Notes: generated from the sequence alone by a model not told the origin. A stretch of DNA of 6,822 nucleotides from Deltaproteobacteria bacterium (GCA_003646935.1 QMLW01000099.1:1-6822), one strand, 5' to 3'; shown: positions 1 through 6,667, counted from the first letter of the stretch. Made by a program: numbers and translations.

Positions 1-544
1 CCCCGCTCAAAAATATAAACCATGTGGAATTCGGCGTAGCGGCAGGTACCAGCCCGAAGAGAAAAAAGGCACCAATAGCGCCGAGGGCAGCTCCTGCAAA
101 GGTGCCTACTCCCCACTCTTGGACGACCTTGCTCACGGTAAGGACCGAGGATAGGATCAATCCAAAGAAAAAGGACCAGACCATCACCGGATAGGTTTCC
201 AAGAGCACGCTCAGTATCCTTGCCAGCGACACGGTGGCCAGCAGGATACCCAAGCCCACGGGAAGGAGAAAGGGCCATGAGATAGCTCCCAGCGCCTCTC
301 GTATCTTCAGCACGGCAAGAAGCCTCAGCGCCTTTAGATTTAGGGAGCGGATGGCATCGATCAATTCCACATATATCCCGAGTATGAGGGCCATGGTACC
401 GCCTGATACCCCTGGAATAACATTTGCAGCACCCATGCAAAATCCTTTAACGGTGCGTACCATAAATCCTGCAAGCCCTCGTGATAACACGGAACGCCCT
501 CGTTTCAACGATTCATTGAAAAGCCGGCAAAACGGACCATTCAT
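1..544 (-). CDS. DUF368 family membrane protein (putative undecaprenyl-phosphate translocase), partial
   Basis: This is the N-terminal 181 residues of a polytopic inner-membrane protein; the C-terminus lies beyond base 1. The family signature GAANVIPGVSGGT sits at residues 38-50, followed by a hydrophobic stretch to about 65. Further likely membrane segments are near residues 89-112, 119-139 and 146-167. DUF368 proteins are now known as flippases that return the lipid carrier undecaprenyl phosphate (C55-P) across the cytoplasmic membrane for reuse in wall and surface-polymer synthesis; applying that role here rests on family membership. The ATG at 544 follows an in-frame TGA 27 bases upstream, with no strong ribosome site. 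The ATG at 463 (residue 28, MVRTVKGF), preceded by AGGA, is a credible alternative start and would bring the signature nearer the N-terminus. The gene is divergent from fbaB across a 217-bp spacer containing an inverted repeat. Confidence 0.9.
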   Translation of the reverse strand, partial: MNGPFCRLFNESLKRGRSVLSRGLAGFMVRTVKGFCMGAANVIPGVSGGTMALILGIYVELIDAIRSLNLKALRLLAVLKIREALGAISWPFLLPVGLGILLATVSLARILSVLLETYPVMVWSFFFGLILSSVLTVSKVVQEWGVGTFAGAALGAIGAFFLFGLVPAATPNSTWFIFLSG

Positions 545-634
545 CTCTATACGGAAATGAGGATAAAATCAATGCGTAATAAAAGAAAAACCGGGCAATA
601 AGATGGACAAATGAGCAGTATTTTTGTATCAAGA

Positions 635-659
635 TATAAAATCGTTTCACGATTTTATA
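635..659. repeat. Perfect 11-bp inverted repeat in the divergent DUF368/fbaB spacer
   Basis: The arms TATAAAATCGT (635-645) and ACGATTTTATA (649-659) are exactly complementary around a 3-base centre, TTC. Directly after it, at 666-677, is a short GC palindrome, CGCGC-AA-GCGCG. Both flanking genes are transcribed away from this site, so it cannot be a terminator for either of them. Each arm begins with a TATAAAA that could act as a -10-like box, but no good -35 hexamer sits at the proper distance. The likeliest role, by inference, is a regulator binding site; an mRNA leader hairpin for fbaB is the alternative. Apart from this the 545-761 spacer shows no gene. Confidence 0.6.
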
Positions 660-761
660 AAGCGCCGCGCAAGCGCGACGTATGAAAAATAATGGTATGC
701 AAGAAGAGAAGGTTACGAGAGAATTCAGGATTGGCAAGAATTTTAAACCAAGGAGGTACCC

Positions 762-1817
762 ATGATTGACACCATTTATGAGCTTTTGGGAAAGGAAAAA
801 GGCGATTATCTTATTAATCATCAATGCACTACGATCAGCAGCGAGAAGTTGATAGTCCCTTGCCAGGATTTTGTCGACAAGGTGCTGATTCAAACAGACA
901 GGCCGAATAGCGTGCTGCGGAATCTGCAGTGGGTATTCAGCCATGGCCGCTTAGGGGATACCGGCTATCTCTCCATACTTCCGGTGGATCAGGGGGTGGA
1001 GCACTCCGGTGGCGCATCCTTTGCTCCTAACCCGGATTACTTCGATCCCGAGAATATCGTAAAGCTGGCCATTGAAGGAGGGTGTAATGCGGTTGCATCG
1101 ACGCTTGGGGTACTCGGCGCGGTGAGCAGGAAATATGCCCATAGGATCCCCTTTATCGTGAAGTTCAACCATAACGAGTTGCTCACCTACCCCAATAAGT
1201 TTGACCAGGTCTTCTTTGCCAGCATCGAGCAGGCATTTGATATGGGCGCCGTTGGAGCGGGTGCCACCATCTATTTTGGATCCGAGGAGTCAAATAGGCA
1301 GATCACCGAGGTAAGCGAGGCATTTCAGTTTGCCCATGAGTTGGGGATGTTTACCGTGCTGTGGTGCTACCTTCGGAACGACGCCTTTAAGAGGGAAGGC
1401 GTGGACTACCACGTGAGCGCGGATCTCACCGGCCAGGCAAACCATCTAGGTGCCACCATTGAGGCGGACATCATAAAGCAGAAGCTCCCGGAAAATAACG
1501 GCGGCTTTACCGCGCTGAATTTCGGAAAGACCCATGATAAGGTGTATACCGAGTTGACGTCCGATCACCCCATAGATCTCGTCCGGTATCAGGTAGCGAA
1601 TAACTATATGGGAAGGGTCGGCCTGATAAACTCCGGTGGTCCCTCCGGGAAGAACGATCTCGCCGATGCCGTGTACACGGCCATCATCAACAAGAGGGGC
1701 GGAGGCATGGGACTGATTACGGGCAGAAAGACCTTCCAGAAGCCACTCGCCGATGGGGTGAAGATCTTTCATGCCCTTCAGGATGTGTACCTCAGCAAGG
1801 ACGTAACCATTGCCTAA
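762..1817 (+). CDS. fbaB: Class I fructose-bisphosphate aldolase (FbaB/DhnA type)
   Basis: This cytoplasmic enzyme reversibly splits fructose 1,6-bisphosphate into dihydroxyacetone phosphate and glyceraldehyde 3-phosphate through a lysine Schiff base, without a metal, in glycolysis and gluconeogenesis. The 351-residue length matches E. coli FbaB (350). Hallmark stretches recalled from that protein recur in order: [12 protein letters not shown] (71-82), YAHRIPF (125-131), NHNE (136-139), [11 protein letters not shown] (167-177), [13 protein letters not shown] (216-228), INSGG (289-293) and [10 protein letters not shown] (314-323). The presumed Schiff-base lysine is K239 in ADIIKQK, aligning with the active lysine of E. 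coli FbaB. The start is fixed by AGGAGG at 751-756, five bases before the ATG. The gene runs alone into the convergent transglycosylase, whose stop lies 6 bp away. In anaerobes this class often serves gluconeogenesis, but the sequence does not show which direction dominates. Confidence 0.97.
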   Translation: MIDTIYELLGKEKGDYLINHQCTTISSEKLIVPCQDFVDKVLIQTDRPNSVLRNLQWVFSHGRLGDTGYLSILPVDQGVEHSGGASFAPNPDYFDPENIVKLAIEGGCNAVASTLGVLGAVSRKYAHRIPFIVKFNHNELLTYPNKFDQVFFASIEQAFDMGAVGAGATIYFGSEESNRQITEVSEAFQFAHELGMFTVLWCYLRNDAFKREGVDYHVSADLTGQANHLGATIEADIIKQKLPENNGGFTALNFGKTHDKVYTELTSDHPIDLVRYQVANNYMGRVGLINSGGPSGKNDLADAVYTAIINKRGGGMGLITGRKTFQKPLADGVKIFHALQDVYLSKDVTIA

Positions 1818-1823
1818 GGGGAT

Positions 1824-2696
1824 TTACGGCCAGGAATCCTTGAGTTTATCCGCTAGGGCGAGCACGGTATCTGCATAATAGTCGCTCGGGTTGTATCGAC
1901 GGATGATCTGCTTTTTCTTTTTGTAACTATTGTCCTCCCTCCAACGGAAGGCCTTGAGGAATGAGGCAACGCTGGCGATGGCATCTCGGTGCTGAAAGAG
2001 ATCGATTGTGCCATTGCCATCGCCATCGTAGCCGTATACCGTGATGTTCGAGGGAAGGAACTGCGGGATTCCGATCGCACCCTCGGCTGAGCCCTGTATA
2101 GAAAAGGGATCAATCCCATGATCCCGCGTATAGTTCAGCAAGGCCTTGAGTTCATGGTACGCCTTCCTGCTTTTTCTCTTCTGCCTCTTTTTTACTGTCT
2201 GCTGCGTCAATCCCCTCTTTTCCTCTGTTGGGATGAGACGATAAATCTCACGGTAGATGTCGGGCTCGATGGACAAGGCTTGGGTTATTAACAGGTTGAA
2301 GGTGGTATATCTACCAATGTAGGTTCCACACGCCGTTTCAACACAGAGGATCGCTACTACCACGGGGGCGGAGACGCCGAAGCGGCCTTCAACCTCCATC
2401 AGGATGCTCTTGTGAGCCTCGAGGTAGGAGATGGCCTTTTTGACCGCGTAGTCCTCGAGGAATTGAGCATAGTTGAGGCGAGCTTCCCTTCGGACAAGGC
2501 CTTTCGCTACTATCTCGGGCAACAAGCCTAACTCCGGGCGGCTAAACACAGAGGTGAGATACTCTAAATCCATGCCGTCTTTGTAGAGGCGATGGACTAA
2601 TCCTTGAAATGTCGGATGGATCGTGGCTGCATGAACGCTATGTGCGGGGAGTAGGTGTGTTAAGAGCAAGCATATGCAAACAAGGAGCCGTTTCAT
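1824..2696 (-). CDS. MltB-family lytic murein transglycosylase (SLT domain 2)
   Basis: This exported enzyme should cleave the MurNAc-GlcNAc bond of peptidoglycan, leaving 1,6-anhydro-MurNAc ends, during wall turnover. Residues 1-23 form a signal peptide: MKR, a hydrophobic core and a VHA site before A24. There is no lipobox, so it is predicted soluble and periplasmic, unlike lipoprotein MltB. The catalytic glutamate is predicted as E120 in AILCVETACG, corresponding to the GVETxxG motif of MltB. GAIGIPQFLPS (206-216) matches the family GAMGxxQFMPS motif, and DAIASVASFL (238-247) matches DAIGSVANY. DGDGNGTIDL (224-233) resembles a calcium-binding EF-hand loop. At 290 residues it is a lone catalytic domain with no C-terminal peptidoglycan-binding domain. 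A very basic patch, KKRQKRKSRK (169-178), lies between the catalytic motif and GAIGIPQF. The ribosome site is weak; the signal peptide supports the ATG at 2696. Confidence 0.91.
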   Translation of the reverse strand: MKRLLVCICLLLTHLLPAHSVHAATIHPTFQGLVHRLYKDGMDLEYLTSVFSRPELGLLPEIVAKGLVRREARLNYAQFLEDYAVKKAISYLEAHKSILMEVEGRFGVSAPVVVAILCVETACGTYIGRYTTFNLLITQALSIEPDIYREIYRLIPTEEKRGLTQQTVKKRQKRKSRKAYHELKALLNYTRDHGIDPFSIQGSAEGAIGIPQFLPSNITVYGYDGDGNGTIDLFQHRDAIASVASFLKAFRWREDNSYKKKKQIIRRYNPSDYYADTVLALADKLKDSWP

Positions 2697-2822
2697 GGAT
2701 TATCAGTGCTACCGCCTCGTACGGACTTTGGATTGACGCACACCTTACCAGAATCACCCGCGGTGTTCAATGGTTCTCTCAGGCCTTTTTGCAAAACTAT
2801 TAGGAGATTGTGCTCCCAGTTC

Positions 2823-2922
2823 AGCCACAAAGCCACTAAGACACGAACATTTACCATAATTCTCTGTATCGATTATGTATTTAAATCCGTAGAATCATAG
2901 TGACTTCGTGCCGTGGTGGCCT
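2823..2922. repeat. 8-bp-period repeat with a diverged copy in inverted orientation
   Basis: At 2825-2848 the plus strand reads as three 8-base units, CCACAAAG, CCACTAAG and ACACGAAC. Read on the minus strand, the block starts TTCGTG and contains GTGGC twice. A shorter, diverged version beginning TTCGTG and containing GTGGTGGC lies in opposite orientation at 2905-2922, so the two blocks form an imperfect inverted pair. Between them is a small 6-bp inverted repeat, CATAAT (2855-2860) and ATTATG (2872-2877). Sequences of the CCACAAAG/ACACGAAG kind are, from memory, common as dispersed intergenic elements in many bacterial genomes; their function is unknown. The rest of the 2697-2966 spacer shows no credible gene and no clear terminator for the activator gene upstream. 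Confidence 0.5.
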
Positions 2923-2966
2923 ACCTGTTATGGGGATAGTTCTATGGAGGGCAGCATTTGATCTCA

Positions 2967-3806
2967 TTAATATAACGATATTTCCCGTAAGGAGCGCTCC
3001 TTTTTCTCCAAGGGAAGACCTTGTTTCAGTGCCTTTCCGACCATATCCTTTCCCAGCAATGCGGCACCAACAGCCCCGGTTAACAGGGGCTCAGGGGGAA
3101 CGCGCGCTGTACATCCTAATTTCTCAGACAGTGCCGTAACCAGGCCGACGTTCTTTGCTCCCCCACCGGTTATCACCAGTTCCTTTTCTACCTTGAGCCT
3201 GTTTACCATCCGCGAGATCCTGCTGGCCAGCGACTCCAAGATGCCGGCCACTAAATCATCCAGCGGAACGCCTTCCGCCAACCTAGCCACCACTTCCTGC
3301 TCGGCAAAAACGGTGCATATGTTGCTGATCTGAGCGGGATTCTTTGCGCCCAAGGCGGTAGGCCCCATTTTCTCTATGGGTATGCCGAGGGCATCAGCAG
3401 TAACCTCGAGGTATCTACCGGTACCGGCTGCACACTTGTCATTCATAACAAAATCTATGGGCCTGCCGTCCTGGATCTTTATCGCCTTGCTGTCCTGCCC
3501 CCCTATGTCGATAATTGTCCTTGCCTCTGCGAAGAAATGTGCCGCGCCCTTTGCATGACAGGTAATCTCGGTAATCTGTTTGTCGGCAAAGGGAACGTTA
3601 ATCCTCCCGTAGCCGGTGGCCACGAGGTAGGTGATCTCCTTGAAAGAAAGGTTAACCCTGCGTAAGGCCTCTTCCATGACCTTGTTGGCCAACCTTCTCT
3701 GCTCCGGTCCGGTTGGTCCCATGACAGAGGAGATGATCCCGTTATCCATGATCACTACCTTGGTCATGGTGGAGCCTATGTCGATGCCCGCGAGATAATC
3801 CGGCAT
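2967..3806 (-). CDS. ATP-dependent activator of a 2-hydroxyacyl-CoA dehydratase / benzoyl-CoA reductase-type enzyme (BadF/BadG/BcrA/BcrD/HgdC family)
   Basis: This is the electron-injecting component of the neighbouring two-subunit iron-sulfur enzyme. Activators of this family are dimers with one bridging [4Fe-4S] cluster; they use ATP hydrolysis to lower the potential of a single electron (usually from ferredoxin or flavodoxin) and pass it to the partner. The ASKHA ATPase motifs are all visible: phosphate-1 GIDIGSTMTKVV (7-18), ATGYGR (63-68), IIDIGGQDSKAI (98-109), the adenosine-side ITGGGAKN (212-219) and GAVGAALLG (244-252). The cluster cysteines are predicted as C125 in NDKCAAGTGR and C164 in NICTVFAEQE, the positions used in HgdC. 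At 279 residues it is a complete single-domain activator. An in-frame TAG upstream leaves the ATG at 3806 as the natural start; the ribosome site is weak (GGA about 9-11 bases upstream). Only one activator is present, so a homodimer is implied unless a second is encoded elsewhere. Confidence 0.95.
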   Translation of the reverse strand: MPDYLAGIDIGSTMTKVVIMDNGIISSVMGPTGPEQRRLANKVMEEALRRVNLSFKEITYLVATGYGRINVPFADKQITEITCHAKGAAHFFAEARTIIDIGGQDSKAIKIQDGRPIDFVMNDKCAAGTGRYLEVTADALGIPIEKMGPTALGAKNPAQISNICTVFAEQEVVARLAEGVPLDDLVAGILESLASRISRMVNRLKVEKELVITGGGAKNVGLVTALSEKLGCTARVPPEPLLTGAVGAALLGKDMVGKALKQGLPLEKKERSLREISLY

Positions 3807-3851
3807 AGCGTTTATCCGGTTGAAGGTGGTCTATGCAAGAAAGTCGTATTT

Positions 3852-3918
3852 GCCAGGCGACTTCGGTTGACCGGTGCACGGACCATAGAAGCCATCAGGC
3901 GAGAATCCGATAACCGAA
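3852..3918 (-). repeat. Structured spacer between the 468-aa subunit and the activator
   Basis: The 119-bp spacer 3807-3925 contains a 7-bp inverted repeat, TTCGGTT (3862-3868) and AACCGAA (3912-3918), enclosing 43 bases. It also has an imperfect direct repeat, GCCAGGCGA (3852-3860) and GCCATCAGGCGA (3891-3902). No U-run follows, so this is not an intrinsic terminator. It may fold in the transcript ahead of the activator gene, whose ribosome site is poor; that regulatory role is inference. Confidence 0.3.
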
Positions 3919-3925
3919 CCGCCTC

Positions 3926-5332
3926 CTACTGTTGATCAGCCTTGCTCTTCTTCGTTGATTCCAGGGTTTCAATAAAGGCGTCTATCCTAGCCCTGGTATC
4001 TACCTCCGAGTAAGAGCTTATATCGACGATATCGCTTTCCAGGATCAGGGAGGGGAGTTCGCGGTGCTCCAGACTTTTCTTGTCCCCCGCCCCGAGCACT
4101 AAGACGGGGATCGGCTTGTAGATCTTCTTTAATTGGTTGAGCTGCCAGATCAATCCCAGATGCCAGGTCCTGCATGAAAACGCCTCGTGCATGACAACGC
4201 CGTCGATCTGGTAGTCTTCAATGTACTGTATGAGGCGCTCCACATCCGGCTCGGACCCTGGTCGTTTCTTGGCCTTGTCAAACCAGTAGGTCCAGTACCC
4301 GAGCCACCTCCAGGCCAGCCGCTCTATGGGGTCATCCGTGTCAGGTATATTCAGCCGGTAGGTGGGCTCAATCATGCGATAGGTCGTCTCAACGGGAAAG
4401 ACCGCTCCCTTGCTGTTAAAGTAGTTGAAATCGGTCAGGGCAAACCATGAGGGAAGACCCCCACCCCACAGCAATCTATATTTCTCATCGGGGACCACAC
4501 CCTCGCCTTTTGCTATCTTCTCCTTGAGCTCCCTATTGAGCTCTGCAAAGAAGTCGTATCCCTCCTGGGTACCTAGCATAAACACCATAGGCACCATGGT
4601 ATTCATAGCGTCTCCCGTGCCCATGGGAGTGGGTACAGACCTTCTCAGCTCATAGGTCTCCCAGATCAGGTTCCAGGTCTTCTCTCCCAGATCGACCAGA
4701 TCGCTGAGCCGATCGTAATCCATGTTCCTTCCTGTCTGCTCCTCCAGGAATTTCACCAGGCCCCGGAGCTCGGCCACGATATAGGCGATATAGTAATCCT
4801 GGATCTCGGAAACCTCGATATCATCCTCATACATGGGCCATGGAAGGCCGACATCGTAGATTGGAACATCGGGCATGAATTGCTGCGCTGCCTGGTACCA
4901 CTTGTTTCTCGGGTCACACAGGATCTGGCCGCTGGAGAGCATCATATCGGGCCGCGCCTGACCTCCCCATGGTGCATCCGGAGGCATCTCACCCAGTTCC
5001 TCTCGCCACTGGTCAAAGCCGAGCCCGCAGAGCGCATAGGTACACAAGGAGCGTGAGAACCCTAAGGATTCCGCCCTCTCCAGGAATCTCTGTGCATCCC
5101 GCTTTGCCCCGCATATACCGGCATAGTTCTCGGTCCATACCGGCACGATATCCATGGCCCTGATGATCTCATCATAGCTGCAAACGATAAAGGAGTAGGC
5201 AAGCTTCTTACCCTCCTCCTTTGCTCTTACCGTACCCCCGATGGCTGCCTTTACCATGCCGCCGATCTTACTGGCGGCTTCGGTGGCGGTCTTTCTCTTC
5301 TTTCTTTCTTCCTTTTTTTGCTCTTCAGCCAT
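3926..5332 (-). CDS. 2-hydroxyacyl-CoA dehydratase family subunit, BcrB/BzdO/HgdA-like (468 aa)
   Basis: This is the larger of two paralogous iron-sulfur subunits that form the catalytic component. In the family each subunit binds a [4Fe-4S] cluster, the CoA substrate sits between the subunits, and a ketyl-type radical is formed after one-electron transfer from the activator. The protein has the family layout: an N-terminal domain with CSYDEIIRAMDIVPVW (51-66), and cysteine motifs FSRSLCTYALCG (92-103) and SSGQILCDPRNK (133-144). A C-terminal domain carries GVVMHEAFSCRTWHLG (378-393). Likely cluster ligands are C97, C139 and C387; C51, C74 and C102 are also present. The first 15 residues are unusually charged and rich in lysine and glutamate. 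AAGGAGGA about 8 bases before the ATG supports the start at 5332. It lies 104 bp downstream of the 386-aa partner. Size and order resemble benzoyl-CoA reductase C-B (or N-O) pairs as well as HgdA/HgdB, so the substrate is open. Confidence 0.93.
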   Translation of the reverse strand: MAEEQKKEERKKRKTATEAASKIGGMVKAAIGGTVRAKEEGKKLAYSFIVCSYDEIIRAMDIVPVWTENYAGICGAKRDAQRFLERAESLGFSRSLCTYALCGLGFDQWREELGEMPPDAPWGGQARPDMMLSSGQILCDPRNKWYQAAQQFMPDVPIYDVGLPWPMYEDDIEVSEIQDYYIAYIVAELRGLVKFLEEQTGRNMDYDRLSDLVDLGEKTWNLIWETYELRRSVPTPMGTGDAMNTMVPMVFMLGTQEGYDFFAELNRELKEKIAKGEGVVPDEKYRLLWGGGLPSWFALTDFNYFNSKGAVFPVETTYRMIEPTYRLNIPDTDDPIERLAWRWLGYWTYWFDKAKKRPGSEPDVERLIQYIEDYQIDGVVMHEAFSCRTWHLGLIWQLNQLKKIYKPIPVLVLGAGDKKSLEHRELPSLILESDIVDISSYSEVDTRARIDAFIETLESTKKSKADQQ

Positions 5333-5407
5333 GTATACATTCCTCCTTGCTCATGCTTTGTTATATGCAGCGTGTTGTCATTTTTCTGTTATAAATTCAA
5401 TACACCC

Positions 5408-5422
5408 AAAAAACCAAAAAAA
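5408..5422 (-). other. U-rich tracts in the spacer between the two catalytic subunit genes
   Basis: In the 104-bp spacer 5333-5436 the plus strand reads A6-CC-A7 (5408-5422), so the transcript of this minus-strand cluster carries U7-GG-U6 shortly after the 386-aa gene stops. A clean 6-bp stem, TCCAGG-AATG-CCTGGA (5450-5465), lies at the end of that gene but about 27 bases before the U-tract. That is too far for a classical intrinsic terminator. Partial termination or an RNA processing site could adjust subunit ratio, but this is speculative. Confidence 0.3.
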
Positions 5423-5436
5423 CCCAACAAGCTCTG

Positions 5437-6597
5437 TTACCCTATCATCTCCAGGAATGCCTGGATCCTCGTCCTCATTCGTCCTATGGTCCCGATCGAG
5501 TATTCGTCCTCCAGGTATAGTGAAGGAACCCCCAGGCTGTCTAAATAGGACTTCCGCGCGGGAACCTCAAATCCAAAGGGATCACAGTACTTAAAGATAT
5601 AGAGGATAATCCCGTCGACCGTGAATTCCCTGATCAAGGCGCCCGTGTCACCGAACCTCGCCTCCAGGTCATCTTCATAGGAGTCTCCAGCCTTTTCCCT
5701 GTAAGTTCTGGGGCAGTTGATCTTATCCAGATATCGACGGGCGAGGGACTCAATGGGGTCTATGCCGGTTTCGGCATGAGGCCAGTAGTCCCTGGTGCCG
5801 ATACAGAGGCTGTCGGCAACCACATTGGCACCGCTGTCCTCTATGAGCTTGATAAAGTCTATGTTATCCACACAGGCACCGTCCACGAGGATTCGAGGCG
5901 CCTTGCTCACGGGCGCGTCCTTTCGTTGCCCGAGTTCCTCCAGAACCTCATCGAATAGCTCATTAGCCTCCCGGACCGGCAGGCTCATACCCACCGTCAA
6001 TATCTTCAGGATTTCAGTACCCCTGACAAGGGGAGGATCGCATTTCCTCAGCTCATATAACGCCTTTGCCTTATCCCTGTTTGCATTATACAAATCAATG
6101 GCCTCAGCAAGGGCTTCATCGGTGATCTCTTGTCCTGTAAACCTCTCAAGGCTTTTTCTAAATGTCTGTAGTTCGTTCTGGAAGAATTCCATTGATGGAC
6201 CCCTTACGGTATGAGGCAGGTTGATGAAATGGGAATAGGACAATCCCAGGGAATACCTCCATACACTATAGGTCCTTGCCATGCTGTCACAGGCATGGGG
6301 GATGATTATCCCATCAGCGAAGTCACAGCTTCCCTTGAGCGATAGATCAAAGCAGCTGCGCATAAAGGGGCAGGCGATTGTTTCCAGTTGTGCGTCACCC
6401 TTGGTGATCGGCTCATGAACACTGCCCCTGATCCTGAACGGAATAAATCCCGCTGCTGCAATAATCTCCACCGGAACCAGGGAACAGAGGTATGTCATTA
6501 CCTTGTGGCCTTGGGCTTTCTCCTCCCGTGCCCTGGCCCCGTAGTCCTCATAGTACCTCTCAACTTTGGACATGCCCTGAGATTTCTCTTCGCTCAT
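5437..6597 (-). CDS. 2-hydroxyacyl-CoA dehydratase family subunit, BcrC/BzdN/HgdB-like (386 aa)
   Basis: This is the smaller catalytic subunit and the first gene of the minus-strand cluster; it should pair with the 468-aa subunit. The family pattern is clear: MTYLCSLVPVEIIAAAGFIPFRI (34-56) in the N-terminal domain, then ACPFMRSCFD (75-84), IIPHACDSMART (98-109) and, near the C-terminus, YIFKYCDPFGFEVPA (333-347). Likely [4Fe-4S] ligands are C76, C103 and C338, as in BcrC/HgdB proteins. Ten cysteines in total (also 38, 82, 91, 186, 242, 265, 295) is a high count. The length matches HgdB (about 379) and BcrC/BzdN (about 380). The start at 6597 has a purine-rich ribosome site, GAGGAAG at 6601-6607 with AAGGAG just upstream. 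A single-subunit double-cubane protein of the same superfamily is less likely because a dedicated second subunit and activator follow. The 225 bp upstream hold no gene, so the cluster probably begins here. Confidence 0.93.
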   Translation of the reverse strand: MSEEKSQGMSKVERYYEDYGARAREEKAQGHKVMTYLCSLVPVEIIAAAGFIPFRIRGSVHEPITKGDAQLETIACPFMRSCFDLSLKGSCDFADGIIIPHACDSMARTYSVWRYSLGLSYSHFINLPHTVRGPSMEFFQNELQTFRKSLERFTGQEITDEALAEAIDLYNANRDKAKALYELRKCDPPLVRGTEILKILTVGMSLPVREANELFDEVLEELGQRKDAPVSKAPRILVDGACVDNIDFIKLIEDSGANVVADSLCIGTRDYWPHAETGIDPIESLARRYLDKINCPRTYREKAGDSYEDDLEARFGDTGALIREFTVDGIILYIFKYCDPFGFEVPARKSYLDSLGVPSLYLEDEYSIGTIGRMRTRIQAFLEMIG

Positions 6598-6646
6598 TTG
6601 CTTCCTCTCCTTTTCCGGTTCCCTATTAGCACCGTGTCTCTTCCGA

Positions 6647-6667
6647 TGTGGCTACTTTGTAGCTACA
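6647..6667 (-). promoter_or_regulatory. Imperfect hairpin/palindrome upstream of the dehydratase-like cluster
   Basis: TGTGGCTAC (6647-6655) and GTAGCTACA (6659-6667) form a 9-bp stem with one mismatch around a TTT centre; the right arm contains the self-complementary GTAGCTAC. It ends 50 bases before the ATG of the 386-aa gene, in the presumed leader or promoter-proximal region. It could be an operator or a leader stem; nothing in the sequence decides which. A separate 6-bp inverted repeat, TGAGAC (6718-6723) and GTCTCA (6735-6740), lies further upstream. Confidence 0.35.

Noticed and set aside
234..560. Plus-strand open frame of 108 codons
   Set aside because: It is antisense to the DUF368 gene, whose minus-strand frame carries a clear family signature; the plus-strand translation resembles nothing and has no ribosome site.
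513..944. Minus-strand open frame of 143 codons
   Set aside because: It covers the divergent spacer and the 5' end of fbaB on the wrong strand, with no recognisable domain. The fbaB frame is well supported.
2609..3139. Three short plus-strand open frames across the spacer 2697-2966
   Set aside because: They overlap each other and the coding ends of both flanking minus-strand genes, have no good ribosome sites, and give low-complexity translations that run through the repeat element.
5241..5594. Plus-strand open frame of 117 codons with a hydrophobic start
   Set aside because: Its hydrophobic N-terminus is the antisense of the charged lysine/glutamate-rich start of the 468-aa subunit, and it crosses the subunit spacer; it is a shadow frame.
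5437..6597. Single-subunit double-cubane cluster protein
   Set aside because: That branch works without a second catalytic subunit. Here a 468-aa paralogue and an activator follow in the same orientation, favouring the two-subunit dehydratase/reductase type.
2967..6597. Firm call as class I benzoyl-CoA reductase
   Set aside because: The order and sizes fit, but the second ATPase subunit, a ferredoxin and downstream ring-degradation genes are missing from the window.
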